This document shows, in pieces, positions 51,642-60,928 of a stretch of 64,000 nt of DNA. A model generated the notes under the pieces. It had not been told where the DNA came from. It searched no databases and saw only the letters and a program-made list of their open reading frames with translations. Location of the stretch: assembly GCF_019931755.1 (NCBI RefSeq), contig NZ_CP082918.1, positions 538,001 to 602,000 of the forward strand, read 5' to 3'. Every line of letters begins with the position of its first letter. Position 1 is the stretch's first letter. Position numbers and translations under genes: made by a program. Source of the stretch: Sutcliffiella horikoshii (GTDB lineage Bacteria > Bacillota > Bacilli > Bacillales > Bacillaceae_I).

Positions 51642-51695
51642 GTGTCTAGTAAAAAATTGGGTGTACTATTACCTGCAAAATGGCAACTTACATAA
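51642..51695 (+). pseudogene. Seventeen-codon remnant with a strong ribosome binding site
   Basis: gggggaggtgtaa precedes GTG 51642, and the frame ends after SKKLGVLLPAKWQLT. A full-strength ribosome binding site on so short a frame suggests the start of a deleted gene. A real small peptide cannot be excluded. Confidence 0.4.
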
Positions 51696-51742
51696 TAAGT
51701 TGGTTATGATTATAAACTATATAAAAATTTATCAAAAAATAA

Positions 51743-51775
51743 AGAAGATTGCCAAATTGGGTAATCTTTTTTTAC
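51743..51775 (+). terminator. Rho-independent terminator
   Basis: The stem agattgcc/gggtaatct is followed by T7, closing the DUF4145 transcript. Confidence 0.8.
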
Positions 51776-51863
51776 TAGATTTAGAGTGAATTCACAAAAA
51801 TAGCAAGATGATGTAAAATGTTAACAGGTGAAAATACAGATATTAGTAGAAGAGGAGCTTATC

Positions 51864-53783
51864 ATGTTTAAACAGCAACCTAAGGAGCCATTGTGGAAAT
51901 TTTCCCCGATTCCTAATATAGAAGAATCAAATTTTAATAAAATATTAGAGCGATTTTATAATATGCGTGTGACCGGTCTAACTCGTGAAAATACACAAAA
52001 CTCGATGGACGGTCGCTTACTTGGATACGAAGGACCAGTTCGTTTGAAAATAGAAACAGGTAGTATAAAGAAAGAAGATATACCTGGGATCAATGATGTA
52101 ATTGATAGAATAAAGTGTTTGCAAGGCAGAAATAGTTATACGAAAGAAACCATTCAACATATGATTAATAAAATCAATCAAGATGAAGTGAGATACATTT
52201 CCTTTGAAGACTCTAATACTAGAGGATTAACAGGTGCGAAAAATGGCCAAAGCAATTCTGCACGTGATACGTGGGGAATATACGCATATAACAAAGGAGT
52301 GCACTTTGAGGAAGCAGATTCCCAAGTGGAAACATCTCGTGGAGGATCACATGGGGTTGGTAAGATAGCCTCCAATGCAGCATCCGATTTACATCTGATG
52401 TATTTTGCCAACTGTGATGAATATGGTGATAAGCATTTGGGAGGGACTGTTCAACTTATTGAGCATGTATATGACGATCAATGCTATCGATCCACGGGTT
52501 ATTTTACAGATATCGAAAGATTAGAAGACAATAAGTCCAAGTTTTATCCGTATGAAAACAATTTTCATCCTGTATTTGAAAAGAATACGCGCGGGCTAAA
52601 AATCATTATTCCTTTCCTAAGAGAAGAGTATGATAACGAAACAGAAATTGTGAAAAGTATTTGTGACAGCTTCTTTGTTTCTATTTTAGAAGGGAAGCTA
52701 GAAGTGTTGGTTAACAAAGAAATTATTACTCGCGAAACGATATTGGATTATGTAAAAGATCCTAAATATTATGAACAGGATATTACGGAAGCGAAAAAAA
52801 TATTTACCCCGTTATACGTAGAAACTTATCAAAATCAAAAGCCAAGAAGTTTGAAGGTCTCAGATAGTGTCAGAGATTATAACTTTAATCTTTACTTCCA
52901 TTACGATGAGCAAATTCCTAAAGGGCGTGTCGCCATTGTTAGAACTATAGGAATGAAGATAGAAGACTTCAAAGTGGCTTCCAATGCTAATAAACCATAC
53001 AATGCTGTTCTAATTGGTGGTGCAGATGAGGATGCATATATAAAGTCGCTTGAAAACGAATCTCATACAGAACTATCATGGGAACACATTAAAGATCCGA
53101 AACTACAAAAACGTGCTAAGCGTTTTATAAATAACCTGTCTAAAGAAATGGCTAAAATTATTGAAGAAGCTATCAAAGAGAATAATCCAACTGACGGTGT
53201 AATGAATACAGAAGATATTCTCTATGTGGTGGAAACTCAATTTAAGAATGACTTATCGGATAGTCTAGGTACCGTTATGATCAATAAAGGTAAATCAGTG
53301 GTAAAGGCATCAACAGTAGTTCCTAAAAAGGCGAAGAAGAAACGCGGGGAAAACACTGAGAAGGAAAAGCCTGAAAAAAAACGTGATCCTTTGAAACGTA
53401 AGAAAAGAGAAGAAAAAGGTACAGAGTCGGAAGAACAGAAAAGCACAAAGTATAGCGCTAACCCTGAAATGGTAGAGCGACTTATTTTAGGTAAAAGAGA
53501 GTTGGTTAAATTCGATTTTACTAAAAGTGAGCTAATCAAAGACGAAACGGCTTGTGATATCTCCCTATCAATTATTGATGGAATGGGTGTAGAGTATCCT
53601 GATGAATTCAACTTACTAGGAAACTACAGCTCTATTGCAGATCCATACTCGGGCACTCAGTACAAGGTGAACAATAACGTTATTAAAGATGTGAAAATCC
53701 GCCAAGGTGTTTCTGAGCTGCAATTAGAATTAAATGATAACTTTAACAAATCACTAAAATTTGTTTATTACATCGAGGTGTAA
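51864..53783 (+). CDS. GHKL-type ATPase of a candidate defence module
   Basis: A 639-residue protein. A GHKL (Hsp90/MutL-like) ATP-binding fold is suggested by the N box RENTQNSMDG (41-50, E-N-x2-N-x2-D), the EDSNTRGLTG box (115-124, in place of D-x-G-x-G) and the glycine lid GGSHGVGK (160-167). A transducer-like middle follows, then a very basic linker (about 478-525, runs of Lys/Glu/Arg) and a C-terminal beta-rich domain of about 100 residues. ATG 51864 has agaggagc upstream. It is the first gene of a three-gene operon and may couple ATP binding to DNA clamping, with the nuclease downstream as effector. No named family is recognised. Confidence 0.75.
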   Translation: MFKQQPKEPLWKFSPIPNIEESNFNKILERFYNMRVTGLTRENTQNSMDGRLLGYEGPVRLKIETGSIKKEDIPGINDVIDRIKCLQGRNSYTKETIQHMINKINQDEVRYISFEDSNTRGLTGAKNGQSNSARDTWGIYAYNKGVHFEEADSQVETSRGGSHGVGKIASNAASDLHLMYFANCDEYGDKHLGGTVQLIEHVYDDQCYRSTGYFTDIERLEDNKSKFYPYENNFHPVFEKNTRGLKIIIPFLREEYDNETEIVKSICDSFFVSILEGKLEVLVNKEIITRETILDYVKDPKYYEQDITEAKKIFTPLYVETYQNQKPRSLKVSDSVRDYNFNLYFHYDEQIPKGRVAIVRTIGMKIEDFKVASNANKPYNAVLIGGADEDAYIKSLENESHTELSWEHIKDPKLQKRAKRFINNLSKEMAKIIEEAIKENNPTDGVMNTEDILYVVETQFKNDLSDSLGTVMINKGKSVVKASTVVPKKAKKKRGENTEKEKPEKKRDPLKRKKREEKGTESEEQKSTKYSANPEMVERLILGKRELVKFDFTKSELIKDETACDISLSIIDGMGVEYPDEFNLLGNYSSIADPYSGTQYKVNNNVIKDVKIRQGVSELQLELNDNFNKSLKFVYYIEV

Positions 53784-53784
53784 C

Positions 53785-54636
53785 ATGATCTATAAAAAAG
53801 ACGCAAATTTCCCCTATCCTGTATTAACGAATAAGTCTAATAGTTATGCTTCAAGCCAATTTATATTAGATGTAGAATTGCACGAAAATGTGCACCACTA
53901 CCAATTCAACTATAAATACGAAATTGACTCAGCATTTATCAATAAACTATTAAGAGAAGGCCGAGCGCAACTCATATTAATTATTCAGTCAAAAGATAAT
54001 AAGTTCTTTAAAGTAAGTATGGCACAGTCTTCTATAAAAATATTAAAATCACGAATCTCCATTAGTAGCCGTACTTCCATTCAGATGCATATTCAATCAA
54101 CGGAAGATGTTTCTTTTAGAAACAACGAAGATCTAAGCACCTTCTATGATAAATTTAAGGACGAATTAGTTGTACCTAAACATTCTATTTTAGGATTCTC
54201 CAATGTTGTTATGTTTGAAGGTAGCACTACAAAACCATTGGAACTGTTTGAAAAGAAGTTGAATCCAGCATTAAAATCAGCCATTAAGATTGAACTGAGC
54301 CACGAAACCATTGTTATTCAATATAGAAATGAAGAGTTCCAATTTAATAATTTGCCTAAGAGTAATACACTGAACAATCCATATGTCTACACGGGTATGC
54401 ATATGGCCCTTCATAGGTTCATTGTTAATAACGGAGAAGACAATGAATATGTAGACTTATTAGAAATAGATCCTCCGGCCAATCCTTTAGATTTAAAGCT
54501 TTACCATTTAATGAGAAAAAAGATGGTCGAGGAACTAGGTATAGACACGATTGATGAAGTAATCTATGCAATTTCTGACCGCATGATTGAAAAGTACACA
54601 ACAGTAGTAAAGGGGTTAATTTCAAGTGGAAGTTAG
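53785..54636 (+). CDS. Unknown protein of the GHKL module, 283 residues
   Basis: The start (MIYKKDANFPYPVLTNKSNSY) is followed by alternating beta-strand patterns (FILDVELHE, QFNYKYEID, AQLILIIQS) and later by helices (LDLKLYHLMRKKMVEELG). No catalytic motif is visible. ATG 53785 lies 1 nt after the ATPase stop, with gaggtg upstream; its end overlaps the next gene by 11 nt. Such tight packing implies a protein complex with its neighbours. Function not assignable. Confidence 0.75.
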   Translation: MIYKKDANFPYPVLTNKSNSYASSQFILDVELHENVHHYQFNYKYEIDSAFINKLLREGRAQLILIIQSKDNKFFKVSMAQSSIKILKSRISISSRTSIQMHIQSTEDVSFRNNEDLSTFYDKFKDELVVPKHSILGFSNVVMFEGSTTKPLELFEKKLNPALKSAIKIELSHETIVIQYRNEEFQFNNLPKSNTLNNPYVYTGMHMALHRFIVNNGEDNEYVDLLEIDPPANPLDLKLYHLMRKKMVEELGIDTIDEVIYAISDRMIEKYTTVVKGLISSGS

Positions 54637-55384
54637 ATTACTAGAAAAAGGATATAAAGACAATGAGCAATTTTATAAAGACTTCCTTGAAGATCAATTG
54701 CAGCTGAAGGAAGAGTACTTTACTTCCGAAGTAATACATCTGGATAAGGCACCAGATTTCCCTATCTATATGGCACAAGGCAGTGAAGCAGAACGGAAAG
54801 AATTGTTTTTAGAAGCATTTAAGGTGCTAACAGATGACTATCTTGATACCGATCGCGATATCCATCTAAATGAAGTCTTTTGGCATTCTTTACTTATAAC
54901 CAAAAGAGACTATCTTTTAGAGACATACCCTAAGATTACTGAAAGCCTTAGTCATTTTAACAATATAGTATTAAAGAAATTTGACTGGGAGAACTATATT
55001 TACAAATGTGTACTTGGTGCACAGTATATCAATGATCGCGTAACGGACCCTGCACAAAGAGAACGTTATTACTCTTTGCTTGTCGATAACCTAGACTTGT
55101 ACAATTACATTATTAAGTATGAGATCTTCCGAAATGATCAATTTTTGCTAAATATCCTAGATATCATTGACGAACTGCAGTTGTCCAAAGTCCTGAAGGC
55201 AAAAATCACCGATCGGGACGACCTAGGCAAAGATGAACGTGTTGGACGACGTGTAATCTTTGAATTTAATAAGAGCTACCCAGTCGTTATGTCTCCAGTG
55301 TTAGAAAAAGAAGAGTTAAAGCCAATATTTCTGCAGTATTTGAGTTATTATTTCAACACAAGTAAGTTAATGCAGAGTTCATGA
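54626..55384 (+). CDS. Unknown protein of the GHKL module, 252 residues
   Basis: A mainly helical, acidic protein with segments EQFYKDFLEDQLQLKEEYF, YLDTDRDIHLNEVFWHSLL and DLGKDERVGRRVIFEFNKSYP. No known motif. GTG 54626 lies inside the end of the previous gene. A terminator follows, so the three genes form one unit. Confidence 0.72.
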   Translation: MEVRLLEKGYKDNEQFYKDFLEDQLQLKEEYFTSEVIHLDKAPDFPIYMAQGSEAERKELFLEAFKVLTDDYLDTDRDIHLNEVFWHSLLITKRDYLLETYPKITESLSHFNNIVLKKFDWENYIYKCVLGAQYINDRVTDPAQRERYYSLLVDNLDLYNYIIKYEIFRNDQFLLNILDIIDELQLSKVLKAKITDRDDLGKDERVGRRVIFEFNKSYPVVMSPVLEKEELKPIFLQYLSYYFNTSKLMQSS

Positions 55385-55395
55385 ATTAGTTGAAA

Positions 55396-55441
55396 GTAAG
55401 CAACAGAAAACCAGATATGTTTTTTGTTGCTTGCTTTTTTA
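55396..55441 (+). terminator. Rho-independent terminator
   Basis: gtaagcaacagaaaac pairs with gttttttgttgcttgc and is followed by T6. Partial read-through to the nuclease gene 48 nt further on is possible. Confidence 0.75.
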
Positions 55442-55488
55442 TTCTTCAGAGAAAGTTTTTTAAAATACATAATTAGCAGGTGCGCATT

Positions 55489-56868
55489 ATGAAATCACTT
55501 AAGAGAATGCTATATGAATTAACAATGGATAAAGATTTTGTCGCGTTAAAGTTCCTCATTAATCGACCGAATGTCTTTCATGTAGCTGGTGCCACTCATT
55601 TGGAAACTTGGCATTCAAGATTCCTGTCTTGGTTATTGGACCCTACAGAACGCCATAATCTTGGTTATTATCCTTTTCAGCGGTTTCTGATGGCTGTAGC
55701 TGACTCAGCGGATGCTGACATTGATGAAATTACCGATATTGCCATGCTGAATATGAAGCAGTTCAGAGACCCAGAGGTAGTAGCGGAAAAAGATATTAAT
55801 AAGCTGAATATCATGGAGCTGGATGCATTGGAGGAAACAGCAGGCAGTGATGATAAGGGAAGACTAGATGTCTTTTTTAAGGTGAATATAGTGGATGATA
55901 CAGACCCTACCCAAGTGAAAAAGTTAATTCTTGCAGTGGAGCAAAAGGTGTATGCACGAGTGGACGTAAAACAATGTAACAAGTACTTGCGAAAGTTCGA
56001 GGAGACTTTTAAGGATGAGCAGTATTTGTTGGTAGCTTTGGTTCCAAAGAGTCAAATCAAGGAAAGCAATCAAGAAACGTTCGGAAGCTCTGAGTGGATT
56101 GGAATTGACTATCAGCAATTAGTGGACATCGTCTTAATGCCTTGCCTAGAAAATCCCGATTTAAATGCGTTCGCAAAGCCAATTATCCAACAATATTTGG
56201 ACGCTTTACGTATGCCTTATAAAGGGAAACGTGAGAAGCTTGCTACTATTGAAGAAGAGCGTGTGTTAGTTCGTTCCCTATATGATCGCTTTGAAGATGT
56301 ATTTAAAGCCGTCACGAAAATAGCAGCAGAAGACGAAAGTGAAGAAAGAAACTATGTGAAGAGCGTTGTTAACGATACTTACGGGGAAGTGTTTAGAACC
56401 ATTAAGTGGATTCTGGATGAAGAGAATGATATAGAAGAGACATGGAATTTTGCCAATCCATTTCAGCGAAACATTTATAAGAGATGGGATGAACTTAGAG
56501 TCATTGTGAAACATAACAATGATGAGTTTGTTATTGTTGCAGACAAAGTTCCTGACCTTTTCAAGAGGACTTTACGTTGGATGGAAGAGCAAAACTTGCC
56601 CCTACGAGAACAATTGGAAGAAGGCATTATCCTAGGTGGTGGCAACAATGGAAAACGATTTGCATTCGCATTACAACCCATTCATAAAGACAGGAAGAAG
56701 TTTGCGTCTATGCACACCTACGAATCTATACATACAGGTGAGACCTACTACATAGAGACGAAGATAAATCCGAAGAGTGCGATGTTAACTATTGCGAAGA
56801 TGTTGAGGGAGTTAGGTGTCGGGGTGGAGACACCGTTGTTGGAGAGTGGAGAAGAGGTATTGGTTTAA
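55489..56868 (+). CDS. PD-(D/E)XK nuclease family protein
   Basis: A 459-residue protein. The N-terminal WHSRFLSWLLDPTERHNLG is the usual entry of the PDDEXK_4 type. The catalytic site is GRLDVFF (124-130, Asp127) and ILAVEQKV (Glu-Gln-Lys, 151-153). The C-terminal half (about 260-459) is an extra domain with WDELRVIVKH and FAFALQPIHKD. ATG 55489 has caggtg upstream. It lies 104 nt after the GHKL operon in the same direction and is probably its effector nuclease. Confidence 0.88.
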   Translation: MKSLKRMLYELTMDKDFVALKFLINRPNVFHVAGATHLETWHSRFLSWLLDPTERHNLGYYPFQRFLMAVADSADADIDEITDIAMLNMKQFRDPEVVAEKDINKLNIMELDALEETAGSDDKGRLDVFFKVNIVDDTDPTQVKKLILAVEQKVYARVDVKQCNKYLRKFEETFKDEQYLLVALVPKSQIKESNQETFGSSEWIGIDYQQLVDIVLMPCLENPDLNAFAKPIIQQYLDALRMPYKGKREKLATIEEERVLVRSLYDRFEDVFKAVTKIAAEDESEERNYVKSVVNDTYGEVFRTIKWILDEENDIEETWNFANPFQRNIYKRWDELRVIVKHNNDEFVIVADKVPDLFKRTLRWMEEQNLPLREQLEEGIILGGGNNGKRFAFALQPIHKDRKKFASMHTYESIHTGETYYIETKINPKSAMLTIAKMLRELGVGVETPLLESGEEVLV

Positions 56869-57161
56869 TAGTTTTCCAAAAAGAGATGTTATGCATGTCT
56901 TTTGTTGTGGAAAATAAAGGATGTTGAAGATTTTTGTAGAATCTTAAGTTAGGAAGAATATTAAATGGTCGTCTTAATCTTTTCAACTCCATGAACAAGG
57001 AAGGATTTGAGTAACATGAATAAACCACATCTCAACCTTATGCAGTTCTTTGAAGGTAGTTATGATCACTAGGCCAGGCCTAGAAACGTTGCTTTATAAA
57101 ACATTGAAAAAGCGGAGAGATGGATTGGCTAATTAATAAAAATTATGGGGAGAAATAATTT
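56869..57161. other. Spacer without a supported gene
   Basis: A short frame (ATG 57016, 18 codons) is open but no other coding sign is seen. Confidence 0.4.
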
Positions 57162-57389
57162 ATGAATAAAAATGAACTGTCTAAGATTCTTTACGAAATG
57201 TATACAAGTGCCCCAGAAGGTGAACAAGTGGCCAATATTCATCTTTTTGGAGTAAAGTATGCTGATTATATTATAAAGAGTAACTACAAGGCTACTGAAA
57301 TTGTAAAACTATCCGGATTAAAACCTTCATACTCGACTGAAGTAAGTAAGGGTATTCGACTCTCAAAGTATGTTGTACCAAAAGTTTAA
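57162..57389 (+). CDS. Small HTH-like protein
   Basis: A 75-residue protein: ELSKILYEMYTSAPEGEQVANIHLFGVKYADYI, then EIVKLSGLKPSYSTEVSKGIRLSKYV. The second half looks like a helix-turn-helix. Similar small proteins occur beside restriction and other defence genes and may regulate them. gggagaaa precedes ATG 57162. The gene after it follows by 20 nt. Confidence 0.7.
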   Translation: MNKNELSKILYEMYTSAPEGEQVANIHLFGVKYADYIIKSNYKATEIVKLSGLKPSYSTEVSKGIRLSKYVVPKV

Positions 57390-57409
57390 TTTTGTAAGGA
57401 GGGCTATTA

Positions 57410-57715
57410 ATGAAAGTTAAAGAAGAGTTGAGGTGTGACCTTCTTAACATTTACAAGACTGCTAAGCTAGAATGCAATTATAACGCATCTAGATTTTTGC
57501 AAATGCTATCTAGTAATGAGGATTCAATAACTATAACTAAGAAATTGGTGCTTTCTAATGTACCTTCTGATGGGTTTACTAAACTTTGGGAATTAAAAAG
57601 ACTGGATTTAACAGTGGAAGCGTTAATTTACGAAAACGAACGCTATCAACGATTTTTCACAGAGTCTGAATTGGAATTTATTAAGGATAAGTTAGTAAGC
57701 TACGGTTATATTTAA
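57410..57715 (+). CDS. Small restriction-associated domain protein
   Basis: A 101-residue protein with the pattern YNASRFLQMLS, then SDGFTKLWELKRLDLTVEALIY and FFTESELEFIKDKLVSYGYI. The GFTKLWE-x-x-RLDLT(V)EA motif recurs in small proteins, and as a terminal domain, next to restriction nucleases; the family has no accepted function that I can name. aaggaggg precedes ATG 57410. Confidence 0.75.
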   Translation: MKVKEELRCDLLNIYKTAKLECNYNASRFLQMLSSNEDSITITKKLVLSNVPSDGFTKLWELKRLDLTVEALIYENERYQRFFTESELEFIKDKLVSYGYI

Positions 57716-57717
57716 AC

Positions 57718-57746
57718 AAGGTTGGTGACAGCGCTGTCACCGCCTT
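57718..57746. other. Perfect 18-bp palindrome
   Basis: ggtgacagcgctgtcacc (57724-57741) is perfectly symmetric, with extra pairing aagg/cctt. No T run follows. It could act as a weak terminator or bind a dimeric protein. Confidence 0.6.
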
Positions 57747-57853
57747 ATTCCTCATTAAAGCTTAATATTTGTTAGTACTAGAATTAATCTATTAACAGGA
57801 ATAAGTAGGAAGTTGTTGAAAGTAGATTGAGAGAATAATAGTGAGGAGGAATC

Positions 57854-58522
57854 GTGTTGAAAGCCAAATTAGGCGGCTCCCCAGACTTTCCTGCTGGTTG
57901 GGAGTTCCCTTGTTATGAAGACAACTATCTTACTTTTATGCTTCAAGTCAATTTGTCTGAAGCCAAGCCTTATGACAAAGATAATTTGTTGCCTGAGAGC
58001 GGTATATTGTATTTATTTTATGAGGCATTGGAGCAGCCTTGGGGATTTGATGGAGATGAGGGATGCTTTAAGGTGCTTTATTATGATGGAGATTTAGGAG
58101 GCTTGGAGAGGAAGGAAAGTCCGAGTAGTAGGACGGATTTTGTTGCGTTTCCGGCGTTCCAACTTTCGTTTGAGAATATAGTGACATTGCCGGAAAGTCC
58201 TGAGAATCTGGATTTTGCAGATGATGATGAAGAAGCGAATTACTTTGATTTCCGTCAGGAGCTAGTGCAGCCAGAGGACAGGGATGGCAAAGTGGTGCCG
58301 GCTCATTATATGTTGGGCGCGCCGTTGAATATTCAGGATGATGTGTTGGAGGAGCTTTTTGAAGATGGAAAGGATCCGGTGCTCTTGTTCCAGATTGATT
58401 CGGATGAGGAACTGGCAGATGTCATGTGGGGAGATAGCGGCATGCTGTACTTCTGTATGGAGAAAGAGGACTTGATGGAGAAGCGGTTTGATCGGGTGAG
58501 GTTTACGTTGCAGTGTTTTTAA
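57854..58522 (+). pseudogene. YwqG-like (DUF1963) gene lacking its N-terminus
   Basis: The frame encodes 222 residues of the YwqG/DUF1963 family: KAKLGGSPDFPAGWEFPC at the start, LTFMLQVNLSEA, GILYLFYE, HYMLGAPLNIQDD, and the end WGDSGMLYFCMEKEDL. Usual members have about 40 more residues before the GGSP motif, so the gene is 5'-truncated. It still has gtgaggagg before GTG 57851/TTG 57854, so a shortened protein may be made. Confidence 0.7.
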
Positions 58523-58553
58523 TGTGGAAATTCGAAACACAGGAGGGGAATGA

Positions 58554-59349
58554 ATGCTTTCACAATCAGAACGTGATTCCTTGTTGGAAACTTTATCAGA
58601 ACCTCAAAAAGAGTTTATCGTGCACTTTATGAAGCGAGGAAAGAGGACGCAATTCTCTAACCTTATTGCTAAGTGGAAAGCCGAAACGAAAAGTGGAGAG
58701 GGTGCTGAGGATACAGCGAGTAATTGGGAGTTAATAGATTATATCGATGCAGGACCAGATTGGAGCGCGGCAGGATTGCAATGCGAATGTGGGAGAAAGC
58801 TTAGGAGGCAATATATTGTATCTAACACAATAACTGGTGTAACGCATAAGTTTGGCAGAGCGCGAAGATAATGAGCAAGCTAAAAGATTCAAGCAACAGA
58901 AGAGATTAAAGGATATAAAACGTATTCCTACAGAAAATATCTTAAGTAAAGTAAGGCAAGAAAACTCATATGAACCTAGTGAAAAAGAACAAACAGAGCA
59001 ACCTCTCCCTGTACCTAATCGCAACATGAAATCAGTAGACTTCAAAAAAATGAGACTCTCCCTTCCCAGGAAACATCAAGATGCTGTAAGAGACATTATT
59101 AACAAGTGGAATTCTGACGATATAAGCACGCTCGCTATCTGCTGGGAGTTAATGAATAACTATGGTGCCAATAGCGAAATGTATGCAACAAATAAGAAGC
59201 CGAAAATTTACATGGATGTTCAGTTATTGATGAATGTTCTAGTAGAGAAAGGCGTACTTAAACTAACTTCTAAAAGTCTGGATAATTGCTCGTACTCTAT
59301 TCTATCAGGTGTTAAGTCTGCGGAAGATCAGCAATTAAATTTGTTTTAG
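58554..59349 (+). pseudogene. DUF3895-like gene, broken in two
   Basis: The first frame (58554-58871) encodes LSQSERDSLLETLSEPQKEF, ASNWELIDYIDAGPDW and CECGRKLRRQYIVSNTITGVTHKFG, the N-terminal half of the protein type annotated as DUF3895. After KFG the homology is lost. The second frame (58852-59349) is in another phase and has a polar linker and a C-terminal winged-helix-like part (LPRKHQDAVRDIINKW, IYMDVQLLMNVLVEKGVL). A deletion joining the two around 58855-58870 explains this. aggagggg precedes ATG 58554. Confidence 0.7.
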
Positions 59350-59360
59350 GGAGGAGTAAT

Positions 59361-59540
59361 GTGTTGAATTTTGAAAAGTTGAAAGATGCTGGTGAAGGAT
59401 ACATCGTAATTACTGATAAACCTACTAGTAGATTTAAAGAGTTTTACTACAAAGGTGGTAGATAACCATGAGGAAAATGGCTCTTACTACTGGTTTAGTG
59501 ATAAAAAGATGCAGTGTCAGTAACGAATGTTGATGAATGC
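59361..59540 (+). pseudogene. Short gene remnant
   Basis: GTG 59361 with a strong agggaggag opens 34 codons (NFEKLKDAGEGYIVITDKPT). In a shifted frame the sequence continues as DNHEENGSYYWFSDKKMQC. This looks like a frameshifted, shortened gene. Confidence 0.45.
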
Positions 59541-59829
59541 TTAGTTTGTAACGGGAAATAAATTTAAAGTGCTTACTGTCATATTGAAATGTACCTCTAC
59601 TGACATAATATTATCACCTAATGAGTAAGTGCAACACAGATTGACAGACTGTTTACCACTTCATAGATTATTCATTGTATTACTTAGTAGACGTATACTA
59701 TGCAAAATAAAATATTCTACTTTAGAAAATTTTGTGAAGAATTTTATTTAAAGTATAGGGATTTTATGGAATTATAAAGAAAAATTAACCATATAAGAGG
59801 GTTTTACCAATCCTCATCGAATATATTAT
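59541..59829. other. AT-rich spacer with a possible promoter
   Basis: ttgaca (59641-59646) and tagatt (59664-59669), 17 nt apart, could be a promoter. No gene is seen. Confidence 0.35.
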
Positions 59830-60028
59830 GCAAAATACAATCAATATTAGATTCTGCATATGGCGAGGGTGCCTTACTTGAGGCAGCAAAAAATAGGATA
59901 AGAGATTGTACAGCTTAGCTTATTGAAAGAGTATTTTGAGCAGAATGATATTGTGCCGATAAAAGGGGCAACTACATATTGGTTTATAGATGAGGTTCTT
60001 AAGCTTGACTCAAGCAAAGAAGATTAAA
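59830..60028 (+). pseudogene. Frameshifted gene remnant
   Basis: Two adjoining frames read LDSAYGEGALLEAAKNRIRD and then QLSLLKEYFEQNDIVPIKGA followed by TTYWFIDEVLKLDSS. Together they look like the C-terminal end of a DUF3895-like protein. No start codon is attached. Confidence 0.45.
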
Positions 60029-60067
60029 ATTCTACTACAGTAATAAACTATGAGGGAAGGTAATCCC

Positions 60068-60928
60068 ATGTTTAATGCAAAGTTAAGAAAAAATGCAATC
60101 GACAATTATAATGCAGCGGTAGAACGTTATGAAAAAGTCGCCAATGGTTTAGGTGAAAATACGAATGTTCTTTATAAAGAGCGTGAAAAAGCTTTAAAAC
60201 TTGTAAAATTTATAGAAGAACGAATAAATAAATTAGCAAACACTCCCAAGGAATTCAAAGTAACACTTAAAAAAATTGAAATTGAAGTGGAGAATTTTAA
60301 GACAAAACAACAAGAAATTAAAAAGGCAGAAGTTGAAGCTAAAGCAGCTGCTGGAGGTTCTGGAGCGGGTGCAACTTTAAGTGCTCTTGGAGTTGCTGTA
60401 GCGACTATGGGTCCAACAGCAGCAATGGGCATTGCCACTACTTTTGGTGTTGCATCAACAGGTACTGCTATCTCGACTTTATCAGGAGCCGCTGCGACTA
60501 ATGCTGCATTGGCATGGCTTGGTGGTGGTGCATTAGCAGCGGGTGGTGGTGGAGTGGGTGCAGGTAGTGCATTCCTCGCACTAGCAGGACCAGTAGGTTG
60601 GACAATTGCTGGTGTTATGCTTGCAGGTTCGGTTGGTTCAGGCTTGTATGCCAGTCATAAAAACAAAAAAACTGCGGAAAAGCTAATTGCTGAGAGAGAA
60701 AATCTCGAGAAAATAATTAGAAAATTTAACAATATGAACTCAGAAGTCAAGGCTTTGGTGGAAACTACCAACACTCAAATTACTGGAGTGTCTAAGGCAG
60801 AGAAAACTTTGATTGGGAGTGATTATAGTCAATTCACCAAAGATGAAAAACTACGAGCTGGATTGCTTGTGAATTCAACTTTAACTTTGGCACAACTAAT
60901 CAATATGGAGCTAAAATTAGATGCTTAG
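60068..60928 (+). CDS. Protein with coiled coils around a Gly/Ala-rich hydrophobic core
   Basis: A 286-residue protein. The N-terminal 95 residues are a charged coiled coil (YEKVANGLGENTNVLYKERE, then KKIEIEVENFKTKQQEIKKA). Residues about 96-195 are a long Gly/Ala/Ser/Thr-rich hydrophobic core (ALGVAVATMGPTAAMGIAT, AGPVGWTIAGVMLAGSVGSG) that could insert into membranes as hairpins. A second coiled coil follows. ATG 60068 has agggaagg upstream. The layout resembles pore-forming toxins or membrane effectors. Its end overlaps the next gene by 8 nt. Confidence 0.75.
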   Translation: MFNAKLRKNAIDNYNAAVERYEKVANGLGENTNVLYKEREKALKLVKFIEERINKLANTPKEFKVTLKKIEIEVENFKTKQQEIKKAEVEAKAAAGGSGAGATLSALGVAVATMGPTAAMGIATTFGVASTGTAISTLSGAAATNAALAWLGGGALAAGGGGVGAGSAFLALAGPVGWTIAGVMLAGSVGSGLYASHKNKKTAEKLIAERENLEKIIRKFNNMNSEVKALVETTNTQITGVSKAEKTLIGSDYSQFTKDEKLRAGLLVNSTLTLAQLINMELKLDA

